NCBI GenBank assembly: GCA_021234155.1
Contig: JAJEKV010000206.1
Coordinates: forward strand, 1,056,001 to 1,120,000
Length of the DNA stretch: 64,000 nucleotides
From: Isoetes taiwanensis
Lineage: Eukaryota; Streptophyta; Lycopodiopsida; Isoetales; Isoetaceae
Reading direction: 5' to 3'
Shown here: positions 47,460-58,489 of the stretch, one piece after another
Layout of the letters: each line of letters starts with the position of its first letter
How positions within the stretch are numbered: the stretch's first letter is position 1
Position numbers and translations under genes: made by a program
Notes under the pieces: model-generated
The model's input: only the letters and a program-made list of their open reading frames with translations
Databases searched by the model: none
Told to the model about the DNA's origin: nothing

Positions 47460-48470
47460 GATTACATGAGAAACAAAACTTTTTATATACACTTGCTTTC
47501 ATTCCTGTGGGTCTATCAAAAAGAGATCTGGGTCCAGCTCCTCCTCATCATCTTCTATGATCACCAGATCAGTGGCCACCGGTCGACTTCGAAACCTATT
47601 TGCTCCCATTCGGAGGGAAAGCAAAAAACCATAATGGTGGAGTGTTACCAAACGGAATAGCGACTTCTCCCATATCCGATCCGCAAGGCCTTATGATGAT
47701 AGTACATATCCCCGAAGTGAAGGAATTGGTCCTCTGTAAACAACCTATCATAACAAAAGAGGAACCTCGTCTAGCGTAAAAAGGCTTAGTAGCCATTAAG
47801 CGTAAAAGGTCTCAACCTTTGCGAGATCCCGGGTCAATAGTATGAGGAGGGCCAAAGATCTTTGGTGTGTAAAAAATTTCAATGGAGGCAGAGTAAGTTG
47901 AGAGGTCCGGGAGCCGTGGTGTACAATTCAACCTCCTGGTGAGAGTTTTCAGCATTTCGTGGTCATATTCTCATCCAAGGTGGATAGAGTAATTTCGTTG
48001 TTCGATCATGTCCATCCATTTCGCATGGCTGAAAAAAACGGGACGTAACGCCTAGGTATTATGGGCTCTTCTTCTCTCGGGTCACATTGTCCCATTCCGC
48101 TGCTCCATCGCTTTTGCAAAGATCCAAGAGGTGAAGTTGGCCATGTCTGCTGAAGTAAGCCGCCAGAAGTAGAACCGTAAAACCGCTTCCCACCCGATCA
48201 GTGAAATCAGAATCAGAACCGCTCTGCCTCCCGAACCGGCGTAATAAACGTAAACTCTGGTCGGGAGCAAGAGGAGTGGCATCTCGGGCCTTTTGGATTG
48301 CCCGAGGTCATTAATTTTTGCCATCCCATAATGATTTTTCGAAGTACGGTACCGTCGCCCAAAGGATGATGAGAGGAATTGATGGGACCGAGAGAATTTA
48401 AGGAAAAGGAAAGCATTTCAAGAGAAAAAGTCATTCGGAAGGATCTATCCGTTCGGGAGAAGAGACGAAA
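47460..48470. other. Higher-GC block of unknown origin
   Basis: From about 47530 to 48470 the sequence is clearly richer in G and C than its flanks and is free of the AT runs seen elsewhere. Minus frames at 48082-48324 (GRAVLILISLIGWEAVLRFY) and 48213-48506 (SLEMLSFSLNSLGPINSSHH) are open but unrecognised. Texture and composition made me think of organellar, perhaps mitochondrial, DNA, but I recognise no organellar gene here. Confidence 0.25.
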
Positions 48471-48474
48471 AGTG

Positions 48475-48562
48475 AAACACGTGGTGAAACATGTAGTGAA
48501 ACACATGTGTCACCACATGTGGTGAAACACATGTGGTGAAACCGTGGTGAAACCGTGGGCAT
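48475..48562. repeat. Short tandem repeat, GTGGTGAAACACAT
   Basis: Five to six copies of GTGGTGAAAC(A/C) with variable ACATGT spacers, including the self-complementary ACACATGTGT. The same words in the other orientation (TTTCACCAC) fill the minisatellite at 50.7-51.2 kb and occur at 51274-51281, so both may belong to one element. Confidence 0.65.
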
Positions 48563-48749
48563 GTTATATCGGGGACATCAAAATACAATTACATATTACA
48601 TCGAAGCAAACATATTACATTGAAACAAGGGACATCAAAATACAATTGAGCATGGAATTGAGTTTCTTATATTATTCCCAAACAAGGCAAGACACAACAA
48701 CATATTTAAAATTTCTGAATCATTTCCTAACACGTAAGAATGTGTTGAC

Positions 48750-51700
48750 TATTCTTCATCGAGGCGTGCTATCTTCATCGGATAAAACCTCGGGCAAGTT
48801 TTCTAGAATCTTTTCCTCATCCGCCTTTGGTCTAGCACAAAACAGATTCGAGCACCTTTCTTGATCTCGGCTTTGCATGGGAACTCGAATAGCACAAATT
48901 TGAGTAGAGAATAGAAGTGACTTTGGCTCGTTTGTCAACAACTCATACATCACCTTTGACCGAGGCTTCTTTCTATAGTAAATGCCCTCCACAAGCGGTT
49001 TCACCTCTCATAAACAAGTTTCCGATTCGCTTGAAGTCATTTTCAACTTCAAATTTTGGCTTGGTGCATAGCAACATTCAAAATACGAGAATCCTCCTCG
49101 TTCCTTTAGGTGCGCCGACCGCAAAGTTGTCTCCTTCTCTAAGTGCTTCTGCAAGTACATTTGCCAAGGTTGAGTATAGTGGCCTGGTAGACTTGCGGGT
49201 CTCTTCCACATCCGCATGAACATTGGAGGATGGTTCAACGACTACAAGGTCCCATTCATCTACATACAATTTGTTCTCACACATGTCCCATTTTCCATCC
49301 AAACAATTGCTGCAAAAACATGATAGCTTTCTGGTATGTAGCTGTGTTGGATTTCCTGTGCTGAATCCATGGACTTAATGAATTTGCCTGGTTTCTGGAA
49401 TTGTCTCTGCACCCCAAGCCTTTTTCCTGTTGATATCCTCAGGTTTTATTTCCCAGAAGTATCTCCGAACTTTTCTTCCATTTTCAGTCCACTCAGATGT
49501 ACCACATTGAAATTGTTTCTCTGCAATTTTCACCACATCATGGGCATTATCTAGTTTAATGTCAGGATGTTTAAGCTGTAGACCTCGTATCCATCTTTTC
49601 AATTCTGCTGCCTTCCCATCATATTCACCTTTTCCATAGTTTGATCCAAAGAAGTTCCACATCATGTTGACCTTTGTATAACAACTGTACCTTCCAACAA
49701 AATAAAATGATCGGGTCGCTTTGAATTGTGATGCAAAGACCATCCGAAAATACATAGTCTTTGTTTGGGGACATTGTCTTTTCGCTTTAAGTACTCAAAA
49801 TGTTTCATAAAACAATGTTGAACAAAAGTGTGTCATGTTCCCTATCATCCCACACATAGTAGTGTGTTTCTTTCTCAATGGTGTTCATCTGCGGATCAAC
49901 CCGATAGGTTATTTGAACAAATATAGTTATCGGTTGTTGACCCAAAGCATGGGTGAACTTCATTCTCGCTCCTTAAAAGTATAATTCTCTGCGAAGTCAA
50001 CCACGGATAGGTAAGCATCTCCAGGCAAGTTATCAAAGAGTTCTTTGTACTGGCCTGCCTGCCACTTATATCTGAAGTTGTGTAAAGGAAATTTTGGAAG
50101 CTTCTCCAACATTTTGTTCACCAGTGGAAGACTTGCAGTTTCATTGTGTTGGTGAACTAGCTTAGACTTCTTAACGCCATCTCGAATACGCTTTTTCATA
50201 GTCTAGGTATTCCCACTTCACCATGCCACTATCACTAGATTGTTCATGTGGGCAGATAGGGAACTTCTTAATCCCACACTCTTTACACTCACACAGAATG
50301 CATTCCCTCTTATGGTAAGGTTGGAAGCTAGTTTTCTCACATAAAATTCCCTGCCACAGGCTTCTTGTGCTACTTATTTTGTATTCAGACACCCTGCATT
50401 CACCATATATATCGACCGAAAAGTCGACAAGTCGCATTTGCGCAGCTTTTTGGGTGCTTAGTTCTCATACTATTGAAGCCATCTATTAGCATCTGCATTC
50501 TAACATGGTATATACAGCAGCAACTATTGAAGTCCTTTAATTTTACAACAAACCATGGTTTCAGCTTTTCAAACATCCTCTGTTTGATCATAACACTAGG
50601 ATGTTCCGTCTTGAATTTCCTGAACAATTGCAACTGCAAGGAAGATAACAAGGTGATCAGCATATTTATTGCACACTACATTTTCCCCACACTAGGCACC
50701 ACATAGAATATATTATAGACATTCATCTTACACCTCCTTATTCACCATACTAGGCACCACAAAGCATATATTACATAATTTATTGTACACCATATTTTTC
50801 ACCACACTAGGCACCACATAGCATATATTATAGACATTCATCTTACACCTCGTTATTCACCACACTAGGCACCACATAGAATATATTACAGCATTTATTT
50901 TACACCATATTTTTCACCACACTAGGCACCACACTAGACACCACACTAGGCACCACACCATGTTATTCACCACACTAGGGACCACATAGCATATATTACA
51001 AACATTTATTTTACACCATGTTATTCACCACACTAGGCACCACAAAGCGTATATTTAGAGCATTTATTTTACACCATATTTTTCACCACACTAGGCACCA
51101 CATAGCATATATTCAAGACATTTATTTCACACCACGTGCCTCACCACACTAGGCAAAGCATATATCATATATCACAAAGATTAATAGGTACCACACACCA
51201 CAAGCAATCACTAACCACGGCAACCACATATCACAAGCAATCACTAACCACATACCACATTAACAATAAAAATGTGGTGAAAATGAAGAAATGAAATAAC
51301 CCCGTGATTCTTCCGGATAGTGAGTGGCATGATCCTCTCTTACATTTCGTTTCCAATCTTCAGAACTTAACATCCTTTGCATTTGAGAGACCCTCATGTT
51401 TCGGTCCAAAATTGTTGCACAAGTTCTATGATGAGAATTGGGAATTGCATCCGCTCTTCTAACTCTTTTGTACAAAACCCATTTCCCCCTTTGCAATCTA
51501 TCTCTTCCCTCTTCAATTTTGCTTTGGTAAGATTCCTAGGATGAACACCCATTGAGTTTACCAAAACCCCGAAAGCACCATTGGGATTAGCACTTTGGTA
51601 TTAATGCGTCCTCTTACGGGCCATAGCAAGGCAACTACTCTTTGGTCGCTAAACCGTCATTTTGTTAGATTTCTTCACAAGTTGAATGGAAGCCCCGAGG

Positions 51701-52100
51701 TTCTTTGACCACAATGCTCTTGGCTTGGAAATCTTTCGACTCTTCGCCAAGTCTGGCGGGTCCATTGTGTCATCCTGCTGAGAAAATCTAGTAAAACCTC
51801 TTTCTTATCATTTGTTAGACAAGCCTTTAGTGGTGCTACAATGAAATGAAGATAACAATTTTAATACCATCCGACGCCTAGTAGAGGCCGTTCGTGGATC
51901 CTCCCTCTCGATGCAATTTTTGCTAATTCTTCTTTAGCTTCCCTTTGTCTTTTCCTTTGGCGTCTTTTATGATCCCGTTCTTGTTCTGGAGTTCTCTTTC
52001 TCTTACCTGTGCTCCGGTTTGAGATTTTAGGCAGATTTGCTTCCAAATTAAATGATTGAAGATATGAACCGGATTGATCCACAACCGAATTAAGCGCCAT
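48750..52100 (-). pseudogene. Transposase-like gene of an unassigned family, copy 2
   Basis: Minus strand, same family as 28.5-31.7 kb. The first exon (52100-51861) has a basic, bZIP-like stretch, KRKRTPEQERDHKRRQRKRQ, then REAKEELAKIA. Next come WKRNVREDHATHYPEES (about 51330), an insertion of minisatellite DNA, and RMFEKLKPWFVVKLKDFNSC with CCIYHVRMQMLIDGFNSM (about 50570-50460). The cysteine-rich block CILCECKECGIKKFPICPHE lies at about 50305-50240. Then come LPGDAYLSVVDFAENYTFKE (about 50020-49963) and WNFFGSNYGKGEYDGKAAEL with KRWIRGL (about 49660-49585), and further C-terminal pieces to about 48756. Frames change several times, and the segment between DFAEN and GKGEYDG has stops. Copy 2 keeps GKGEYDG where copy 1 has WEGEHDG. 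It is dead as read, but the motif order is clear. Confidence 0.55.
50690..51180. repeat. Minisatellite, CACCACACTAGGCACCACA units
   Basis: Eight or so degenerate units of about 45-80 bp, each with TTCACCACACTAGGCACCAC, then A(T/A)AGCATATATTA and ACATTTATTTTACACCATAT. Near 50920-50960 the short CACCACACTAGGCA phrase is repeated three to four times in a row. It lies between exon-like pieces of the minus-strand transposase-like gene, presumably in an intron. Confidence 0.85.
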
Positions 52101-52766
52101 AGCCGTGTGCTTCAGGAAAGGCGCGGGTGGGTCGTGGGTTTAGAAATCGGTTCGGTGGAGATTGGAATGGGACGGGTGGCGTAGGAAATTGGAATGGGAC
52201 GGGTGGCGTAGGAATCGGGTTGTTGCAGTTCAAGAAATGATTGAATCCGGGCAGTACATGCACTAGGCGCCAAACAAACATTTAAAATCGCACCACAAAT
52301 TTGATATCTCCCACCACATTTTTAGGGGGGACAGGGGGGACACCCAGGGTGTTCCACTACAACATGCTTTCACCCAAACCCAATATTATTTCCTTTTCAT
52401 TGCAAACAGGGGTTTCAAACTTTTACTTTTTTTTCCTTTTCCCAAAGGACCATAACCATGATGTAAACTTTCCAGCTATTATTTAGCATATAAAGCCAAA
52501 TGGGAGTATATACAATTAATCTTTGCACCTCCATCCTCAAGTATACCTTGAATAGTCATTATATGCCATGTTGCATACTCAATCATATAATTCATTCCTC
52601 TCTAAGAAAAATGATGAGTTCACCACATTTTAGAGAATATCACTTGATATTGAACCATAGTGAAAACTGATTATTAGCTCTTGCCTCCACTGAATTTTTG
52701 AGTGCCATAGAACTAGTATTACATACAGTTCCCCATGTGAGAGCTCACATTTAGGAAACAAAAAAG
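52101..52766. other. No gene; 29-bp tandem repeat at the left
   Basis: At about 52156-52210 the phrase GGAATGGGACGGGTGGCGTA occurs twice in tandem. It may lie in the promoter or 5' UTR of copy 2, whose first ATG is at 52100. The rest is AT-rich with no gene visible. Confidence 0.4.
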
Positions 52767-52809
52767 CTAAAAAAAAAGAAAAAAAAAAGAGGGCCACCCG
52801 GGATCTACA

Positions 52810-53253
52810 TCACTGTTCTTCCATATCTGCAAGAAAGAAGAAAGAGAGGTTAGAAAAGAAAAGAGAAAGAAAGGTGCATTAGAAAAAAGAAAAGAGGCAG
52901 CCATGCAAACTTGCTTCATCCCGCAACCATTGTCCAAATTGGTCGAATTCTCGACCTTCTTCGGAATCTTCTTCTGCCTCCTCCTCCTCCTCCGACTCGG
53001 CTTCAGAGAATTCATTCTCTGTTTCAGGGTCGAGCCAACCCTGAAGCAGAGCGGTCAGGAATTCTTGAGAATCCTGATCGTCCAACTCCTCCTCTTCCTC
53101 CTCTTCATCCTCTGAATCGGAATCAGAGGAGAATTGGGACAAAAAATCAATCAGGGAGGGGGAGGGGGAACTGAGGGGTTCTTCAACCCGACGTCTCTTT
53201 GAGGAGACCTCGGGTTCTTCATGAAGGTTTGACGCTGAGGCCGAACGCTTCAT
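52810..53253 (-). CDS. Small acidic protein, two exons
   Basis: Exon 1 is 53253-52911. A GT...CTTGCAG intron of 84 bp with a long pyrimidine tract leads to exon 2 at 52826-52810, giving 119 residues ending ANMEEQ. The N-terminus is basic with a nuclear-signal-like SSKRRRVEEP. It is followed by LIDFLSQFSSDSDSE, a run of glutamates, SQEFLTALLQGWLDPETENE, a second acidic run, and EFDQFGQWLRDEA. There is no known domain. The composition and spaced hydrophobic patches resemble acidic activation or histone-binding regions, which is only a guess. A TATA box lies 54 nt upstream of the ATG. If the intron is not spliced, the frame runs on to 52879 (124 residues). The compact promoter and clean frame argue for a real gene. 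Confidence 0.55.
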
Positions 53254-53306
53254 GGCGAGCAGAGAAAAAAAAATTGGAAGGAATGGAGCTTGAGAGCGTG
53301 AACCAG

Positions 53307-53315
53307 ATTTATATA
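53307..53315 (-). promoter_or_regulatory. TATA box of the acidic-protein gene
   Basis: On the minus strand CCTATATAAATC lies about 54-62 nt upstream of the ATG at 53253. Transcription would start about 30 nt downstream, leaving a short 5' UTR. Confidence 0.6.
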
Positions 53316-53859
53316 GGGTTAATTAGAAATTATCGTGAATAATTGATTGCCTCAAATAACACGCCAGGCGTACGAAATTCCCGCCAGCTATATCATCTAG
53401 GGTATATTATTATGGATAATAAATTCTCACATCTACCTTATCAGTTATATGTCTTTTCGTAATCATATATCCAAATTTTCGATAATTAAAATTTGGATAT
53501 ATTTATATAAATGTCATTTCCTTGTTGTTGCCACGAAAATTCTTGTTTTAAATGATTTCGTTTACACCCATTGTTATTTTACACCCATTGTTATTATTAT
53601 ATTAAACCTATTTCCAAGGAATTTCTTGCTTTTAAAAAAATTTGATTTACCTCTACATATTCCATAAATGTACGTACTTTTCTTATCTTATGGTGTAATA
53701 ACTTTTTCCTACTCATTGACTAAAAAGGGTGCAATTTGCCTAGGTCAATGGTGCCTCTCCAACTCAAGATGTGTGCAACATATTGAAAAGAGCAATATCA
53801 ATGAAAAACCAACTCCTAGCAAGAATGTTGAAGAAAAATAATTAGTCCTCTATAGTAGG
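53316..53859. other. No recognised gene
   Basis: AT-rich spacer. It contains ACACGCCAGGCGTAC at about 53360, a variant of the palindromic word CACGCC.GGCGTG that recurs at 59.3-61.6 kb, and a duplicated ACACCCATTGTTATT (53565 and 53581). Confidence 0.4.
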
Positions 53860-56615
53860 GTGCAATGGAGGAACAAGAAGGTGAGAATCATGCACAAGTG
53901 CAACAAGGAAATAGTAGGCCAAGGAGTCATTGTGCTAGCAGATCCTGGTCAAGCTGTTAATGATGAAAGGCTAGGGGAAGACAATATTGGTATTGCAATT
54001 TCGATGTTGGAAGACAACTGGAAAGGTAAAGGTTTGGGTGATAAGGAATGTTTTGGTTGTGTCAAGCAATTGGAGGTTCCTTGCATCATGGCATGGCCTA
54101 TAAGTAGTGTTCAATTTGTGGAGGATTATATTTTTCCAGAGCCTGAGGTTGTTGGGGACAATGATTGTCTTGATATTGATCCATTGGCAGTTGGAACTCT
54201 AAACCTAGGCAAAAGGGGAGAAGTATCAGTTGCCAGACATTATCCTAGCAAAAGAGCCAAGTTGATTAGTGACACCAAACGTGAGACAATAGCAAAGGTT
54301 AGGGGCTCAAAGTGTTGTTGGAGTGGTTGTATACAATTCTTTACAATAGAACAATTGGTGGAAGCAAGAGCCACTTTTCAAGAGTATACTGTTGATAAGA
54401 GGAGGACCTACATGTACACAATCTTCGAGCATGCACTTCAGGATGAAAGAAACCCAAACAGAAAAAGATACCCTTTACTAGGCAAATGGATATGTCCAAA
54501 AGCATGGCAGAATATCCATGCAATTCCAAGTTCTTCATGGCATAATTGGCAAAAAAAACAGGCAGAGGGGAACAGGATTGCTTTACATGGAAATAATGGT
54601 TTGTTGAGACTAACAGCTAGGATCTTGGCTGCCAGGGAGATATTTGAAAAATATATTGATTTCAATGCAGAGTCTATGCCACACAAAAGCAGAAGGGATG
54701 AAAAGGGAAGAGCAGTTGTTGAGAAAAGGTTACCATCACATTGTACTCAAAAGAGTATTTTGGAAGAAGTGAATTCCCTACTTCGAGAATTTAGCTTTAG
54801 TAGGCTATGGAAGAAGCATTTCAATCATGTCACCATAGCAACTTCAAACAACTTTGCAAAGTGCAATTTATGTGCTAAGTTGAAGGAGACTCTTGATAAG
54901 ACTGTGCAACCTAGTCAAAGGGCTAGGATAAGGGACCATATGAAGGACCATATGACTGACCAACTATCATGTAGATTATGTTATTGGATGTGGAGGACTT
55001 TATCTGCATTGGAACCTAATAACTATTTATGTATTATACATGACAAGATGGACCAGCAAAAGACTTGTCTTCCACAATTCAAGTACATACCAAAGTGATC
55101 ATACCCTTTACAGATCTCAATGACTGGGGCAATCTTACATGGGCAGACTCAAACCTACTATGGCCATTTTAGTTTGGAGTTGTGGAGTGATGGTCCAGAT
55201 TTTCATATTGGGAGTATCATGAGGTGTTTGAGAAACTATGAAAATGGATACAATGGTCACCTCCAGGACCCTACAGCTAGCCAGGCACTACATAGAGCAT
55301 TGTTAGATGGAAACCCTAACAATATTGAAAAGTTCAGCAAGGCAAGGTTTAGGAAGCATGGGTCTAATGAACATGTTGGAGCTTCAACTTCACGTGCTAG
55401 AGCTCAAGATCTACCCAAAAGGTTCCTCTTGCAACTTGATAGTTGTGCTGGCCAAAATAAGAACAGGTGGATGTTTGATGTTTTCTTTCCTATCCTACTT
55501 AACAGCTGTGGGGATATTTGAAAGAGTTAATTTAGGGTTTCTTATGCCTGGGCATACCCATGAGGATGTGGATGCATTATTTGGCAAATATTGTTGTATA
55601 CTGAAGCAGCAGATAGTCACCAACTTTCCTAGGCTAATGAAAATCTTGCATGAATGCACTACTTCAAACCCTATAGCTTCTCTCATAGAAGAAGTGCCCG
55701 ATTGGAAGAGCTTTGTGGATGGTTATACATTGGATCTTGAAGGTCATTCCAGGCCTCTGCAGTTCACTTTTTGGGTGAGAGATGGGATTCCAATCTTCCA
55801 ATGGAAGATGAGACCTTGAGGAGGAGGAGTGGAGAGGAGGGAGGAAATATGGCGTAGAGATGAGAATGGCAAGCCTATGATACCTCCAGGTCAACCAAAA
55901 GCTCTAAAACCCATTGAAGAAGTGAAGCAATTGGGATTGACTAAGGAAGGAATCCGGGACTATATAAAGCATTGGCAAACCAATCCCAGATGACACCAAC
56001 CGTGCCTTGGTGGCTTCTTTGGAAGAAGGTGATTAACCCTTTGGGGAGATAGACACATCTTCAGATGAATTGAAAGAAGGGTGGTTGCCTAAAACTAGGT
56101 GGAAGACCTTAGCAGGTGCTGAGGATGTTGATGACACTATTAGTAGCATTCGTAAGCAATATGCTCCTCCTCCTTCTGACAAACACTATGTTAGTCCTAA
56201 GAACAATAGGCCAAAGTTTCTAGGCATGGATGCTTATGAACCTTCCACTGACTTGGAATGCCACCAATTTGTGGTAGTAAAGCCAGCAAATTTAGATACA
56301 TATCCAGTGTGGTTGGGGTTCACTATCTCTGATATTTGCAAAGAAGAAGATAATATTAACTTCAACCATGTGCGGGTAGAATGGTGGTGTCCAGTGCATC
56401 AGTTGACCAACGTATCGGATAAAGAAAGGTACTCAGATTGTTAGACAAAGAGATGGAGGAGAAATCCGATTGATCCTGATCATTGGCTAGACTATGAAAG
56501 TGTTTTGTACTCATGGACTCCAAACACTATTCCAGCTAGAAATGTGAGAATTACAATACCTCAGGATGTCAGGAAGAAGGCTATGATATCATTGGGGTTG
56601 CTTGAAGAGAGTTGA
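53860..56615 (+). pseudogene. DUF7869-like transposon-derived gene
   Basis: A near-complete plus-strand protein with a few lesions. The N-terminus (53860-54130: EIVGQGVIVLADPGQAVNDE, then CIMAWP) resembles the small domain found in plant En/Spm-type transposon proteins (DUF8039-like). A cysteine pair region (KCNLCAKLKETLDK) is followed by a catalytic-like core: CIIHDKMDQQKTCLPQ, YYGHFSLELWSDGPD, LLQLDSCAGQNKNRWMFD and LGFLMPGHTHEDVDALFGKY. The D..AGQNKNR and GHTHEDVDA..G pattern is that of DUF7869 proteins, widespread in non-flowering plants. The C-terminus (56070-56615) has QFVVVKPANLDTYPVWLGFT and VRVEWWCPVHQL, a BAH/chromo-like fold candidate, ending SLGLLEES. Lesions are a TGA at 55096-55098, a one-base frameshift near 55480, and stops at 55817-55819 and about 55991. 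A hAT-type MITE sits right after the stop. Confidence 0.65.
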
Positions 56616-56618
56616 ATA

Positions 56619-57189
56619 CAGGGAAAAAATTACTAAAGTCATATTTTAGATTAGCTAGAACAACTTTGGCTAATTTAACCCAAAATACATTAACTTTCGA
56701 ATGTTTGGCTAAAGTTGAATAATTTTCCTTTACTAGTTTTGAATGTTTGGCTATTTTTTGTTTGAACCTTTATATAAACTTTAGCCAAACATTTATGCTA
56801 TGCCAAACTTTTTATTGTACGAACATATTAATAATAGAAATCTACTAGTTGGAGAGCAAAAAACTGTCCATCTAATATAGTATTAGCAACCTCTATTCCA
56901 TAATCTCATGAATAATCTCATATTTTACATTAGCTATTAAAAAGTATGGCTAATCTATCCCTAAATGCATAGGAAAACTTTCGAACGTTTGGCTAAAGTG
57001 GAAGAATTTTTCCTCTCCTTCTTTCTTATGTTTGGCTAAACCTTGGTGTAAGGGAGGTCAACTTTGAAAATATTTGGCGATTTTTTTCTTTTTTTCAAAA
57101 ATTTTTTCCTTTATAGTTTAGCCGTACTTTTTCCAAAAATGTCCAAAAAATCGCCATTTGGCTAATATTAGCCGCTATTTTTTTCCCTG
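56619..57189. mobile_element. hAT-type MITE, copy 1
   Basis: A 571-bp element with ends CAGGGAAAAAA and TTTTTTCCCTG, flanked by perfect 8-bp duplications GTTGAATA (56611-56618 and 57190-57197). Eight-base duplications and CAGGG-type ends point to the hAT superfamily. There is no coding capacity. The interior repeats TTTGGCTAAA on both strands (subterminal repeats). Copy 2 at 57915-58489 is nearly identical in inverse orientation. Confidence 0.9.
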
Positions 57190-57519
57190 GTTGAATAACT
57201 ATGTAAATTTTTTTCATCACGTTTTTATGATATGGTGCTATATTGTGAAATATTGACTATTTTGTAAATAATATGAGATTACATTTTCATACTTCTGAGG
57301 TGGTTTGTGTGAATTTGAATATGCTATAAAAAACATACAATATGAAATGTCCCAAAATTAAGACATAATCCCAATTTAATTGAATGATGGTTCATGCCAC
57401 GTGGCATGATTTAGGACGTCCATCTGGCATAAGAATAATCGAACAGATCTGGGCCGTCGATCGGGGTGGATGGATATTGGGACAATCTCGGCCTCAAGCG
57501 GACAGATAGACGCCACGGT
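57190..57519. other. No gene; solo end of the 3.26-kb TIR family and a palindrome
   Basis: At 57364-57392 the sequence CATAATCCCAATTTAATTGA followed by ATGATGGTT matches the right terminus of the 58781-62037 element, but no matching left end was found. Directly after it lies the perfect palindrome CATGCCACGTGGCATG (57393-57408) with a G-box core CACGTG. The stretch also contains the left part of the decayed LINE 3' region. Confidence 0.5.
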
Positions 57520-57906
57520 TTTATAATATAGGATAATAATGACCAGTTTTAACTTGGGCCAAGGTAACTGTATCACACATCTTCTGAGAAGAAACAACCT
57601 TCGAGATATTGTTGCAAAGCTCAGGATCAGAGCTAGCAAGCACCATGCAGTCTTCCGGTTGTACAGACCAGCGGGCGAACCATGCATTACAATTCTCTTT
57701 CCAACATTTTACAACTTCAACTTTGTGGCTATCATAGTGCAAAGTTGGAACAATATGCCGAGAAGATTGAACTATCAAGAGTTTGGTCTTTTGGAGATTA
57801 ACACCCAGGTTTGTGTCTCACAAAAACTGTACAGAGCATGTAAATGTTATTGCATACTAGCGGTGCTATAAGTGAAACATCATCAGCATATATAAGCTGC
57901 ATGATG
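57520..57906 (-). pseudogene. LINE 2, reverse transcriptase 3' part
   Basis: Minus strand. The catalytic motif QLIYADDVSLIA lies at about 57900-57865, directly left of the MITE. Downstream the sequence (KCWKENCNAWFARWSVQPED and other pieces) drifts between frames and resembles no clear domain. This is the 3' continuation of the LINE that starts near 63790. Confidence 0.65.
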
Positions 57907-57914
57907 ATATAGTA

Positions 57915-58489
57915 CAGTGCAAAAAATAGCGGCTAATATTAGCCAAATGGCGATTTTTTGGACATTTTTGGAAAAAGTACGGCTAAACTATAAAGGAGGA
58001 AATTTTTGAAAAAAAGAAAAAAATCGCCAAATATTTTCAAAGTTGACCTCCCTTACACCAAGGTTTAGCCAAACATAAGAAAGAAGGAGAGGAAAAATTC
58101 TTCCACTTTAGCCAAACGTTCGAAAGTTTTCCTATGCATTTAGAGATAGATTAGCCATACTTTTTAATAGCTAATGTAAAATATGAGATTATTCATGAGA
58201 TTATGAAATAGAGGTTGCTAATACTATATTAGATGGACAGTTTTTTGTTCTCCAACTAGTAGATTTCTATTATTAATATGTTCGTACAATAAAAAGTTTG
58301 GCATAGCATAAATGTTTGGCTAAAGTTTATATAAAGGTTCAAACAAAAAATAGCCAAACATTCAAAACTAGTAAAGGAAAATTATTCAACTTTAGCCAAA
58401 CATTCGAAAGTTTTCCTATGTATTTTGGGTTAAATTAGCCAAAGTTGTTCTAGCTAATCTAAAATATGACTTTAGTAATTTTTTCCCTG
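57915..58489. mobile_element. hAT-type MITE, copy 2, inside LINE 2
   Basis: A 575-bp inverse copy of 56619-57189, flanked by perfect 8-bp duplications ATATAGTA (57907-57914 and 58490-58497). Its left end reads CAGTGCAAAAAATAG where copy 1 has CAGGGAAAAAAATAG, a few base changes. Removing the element and one duplication brings GEGPHLAYYI and MQLIYADDVSL of the LINE RT into one continuous frame. Confidence 0.92.
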
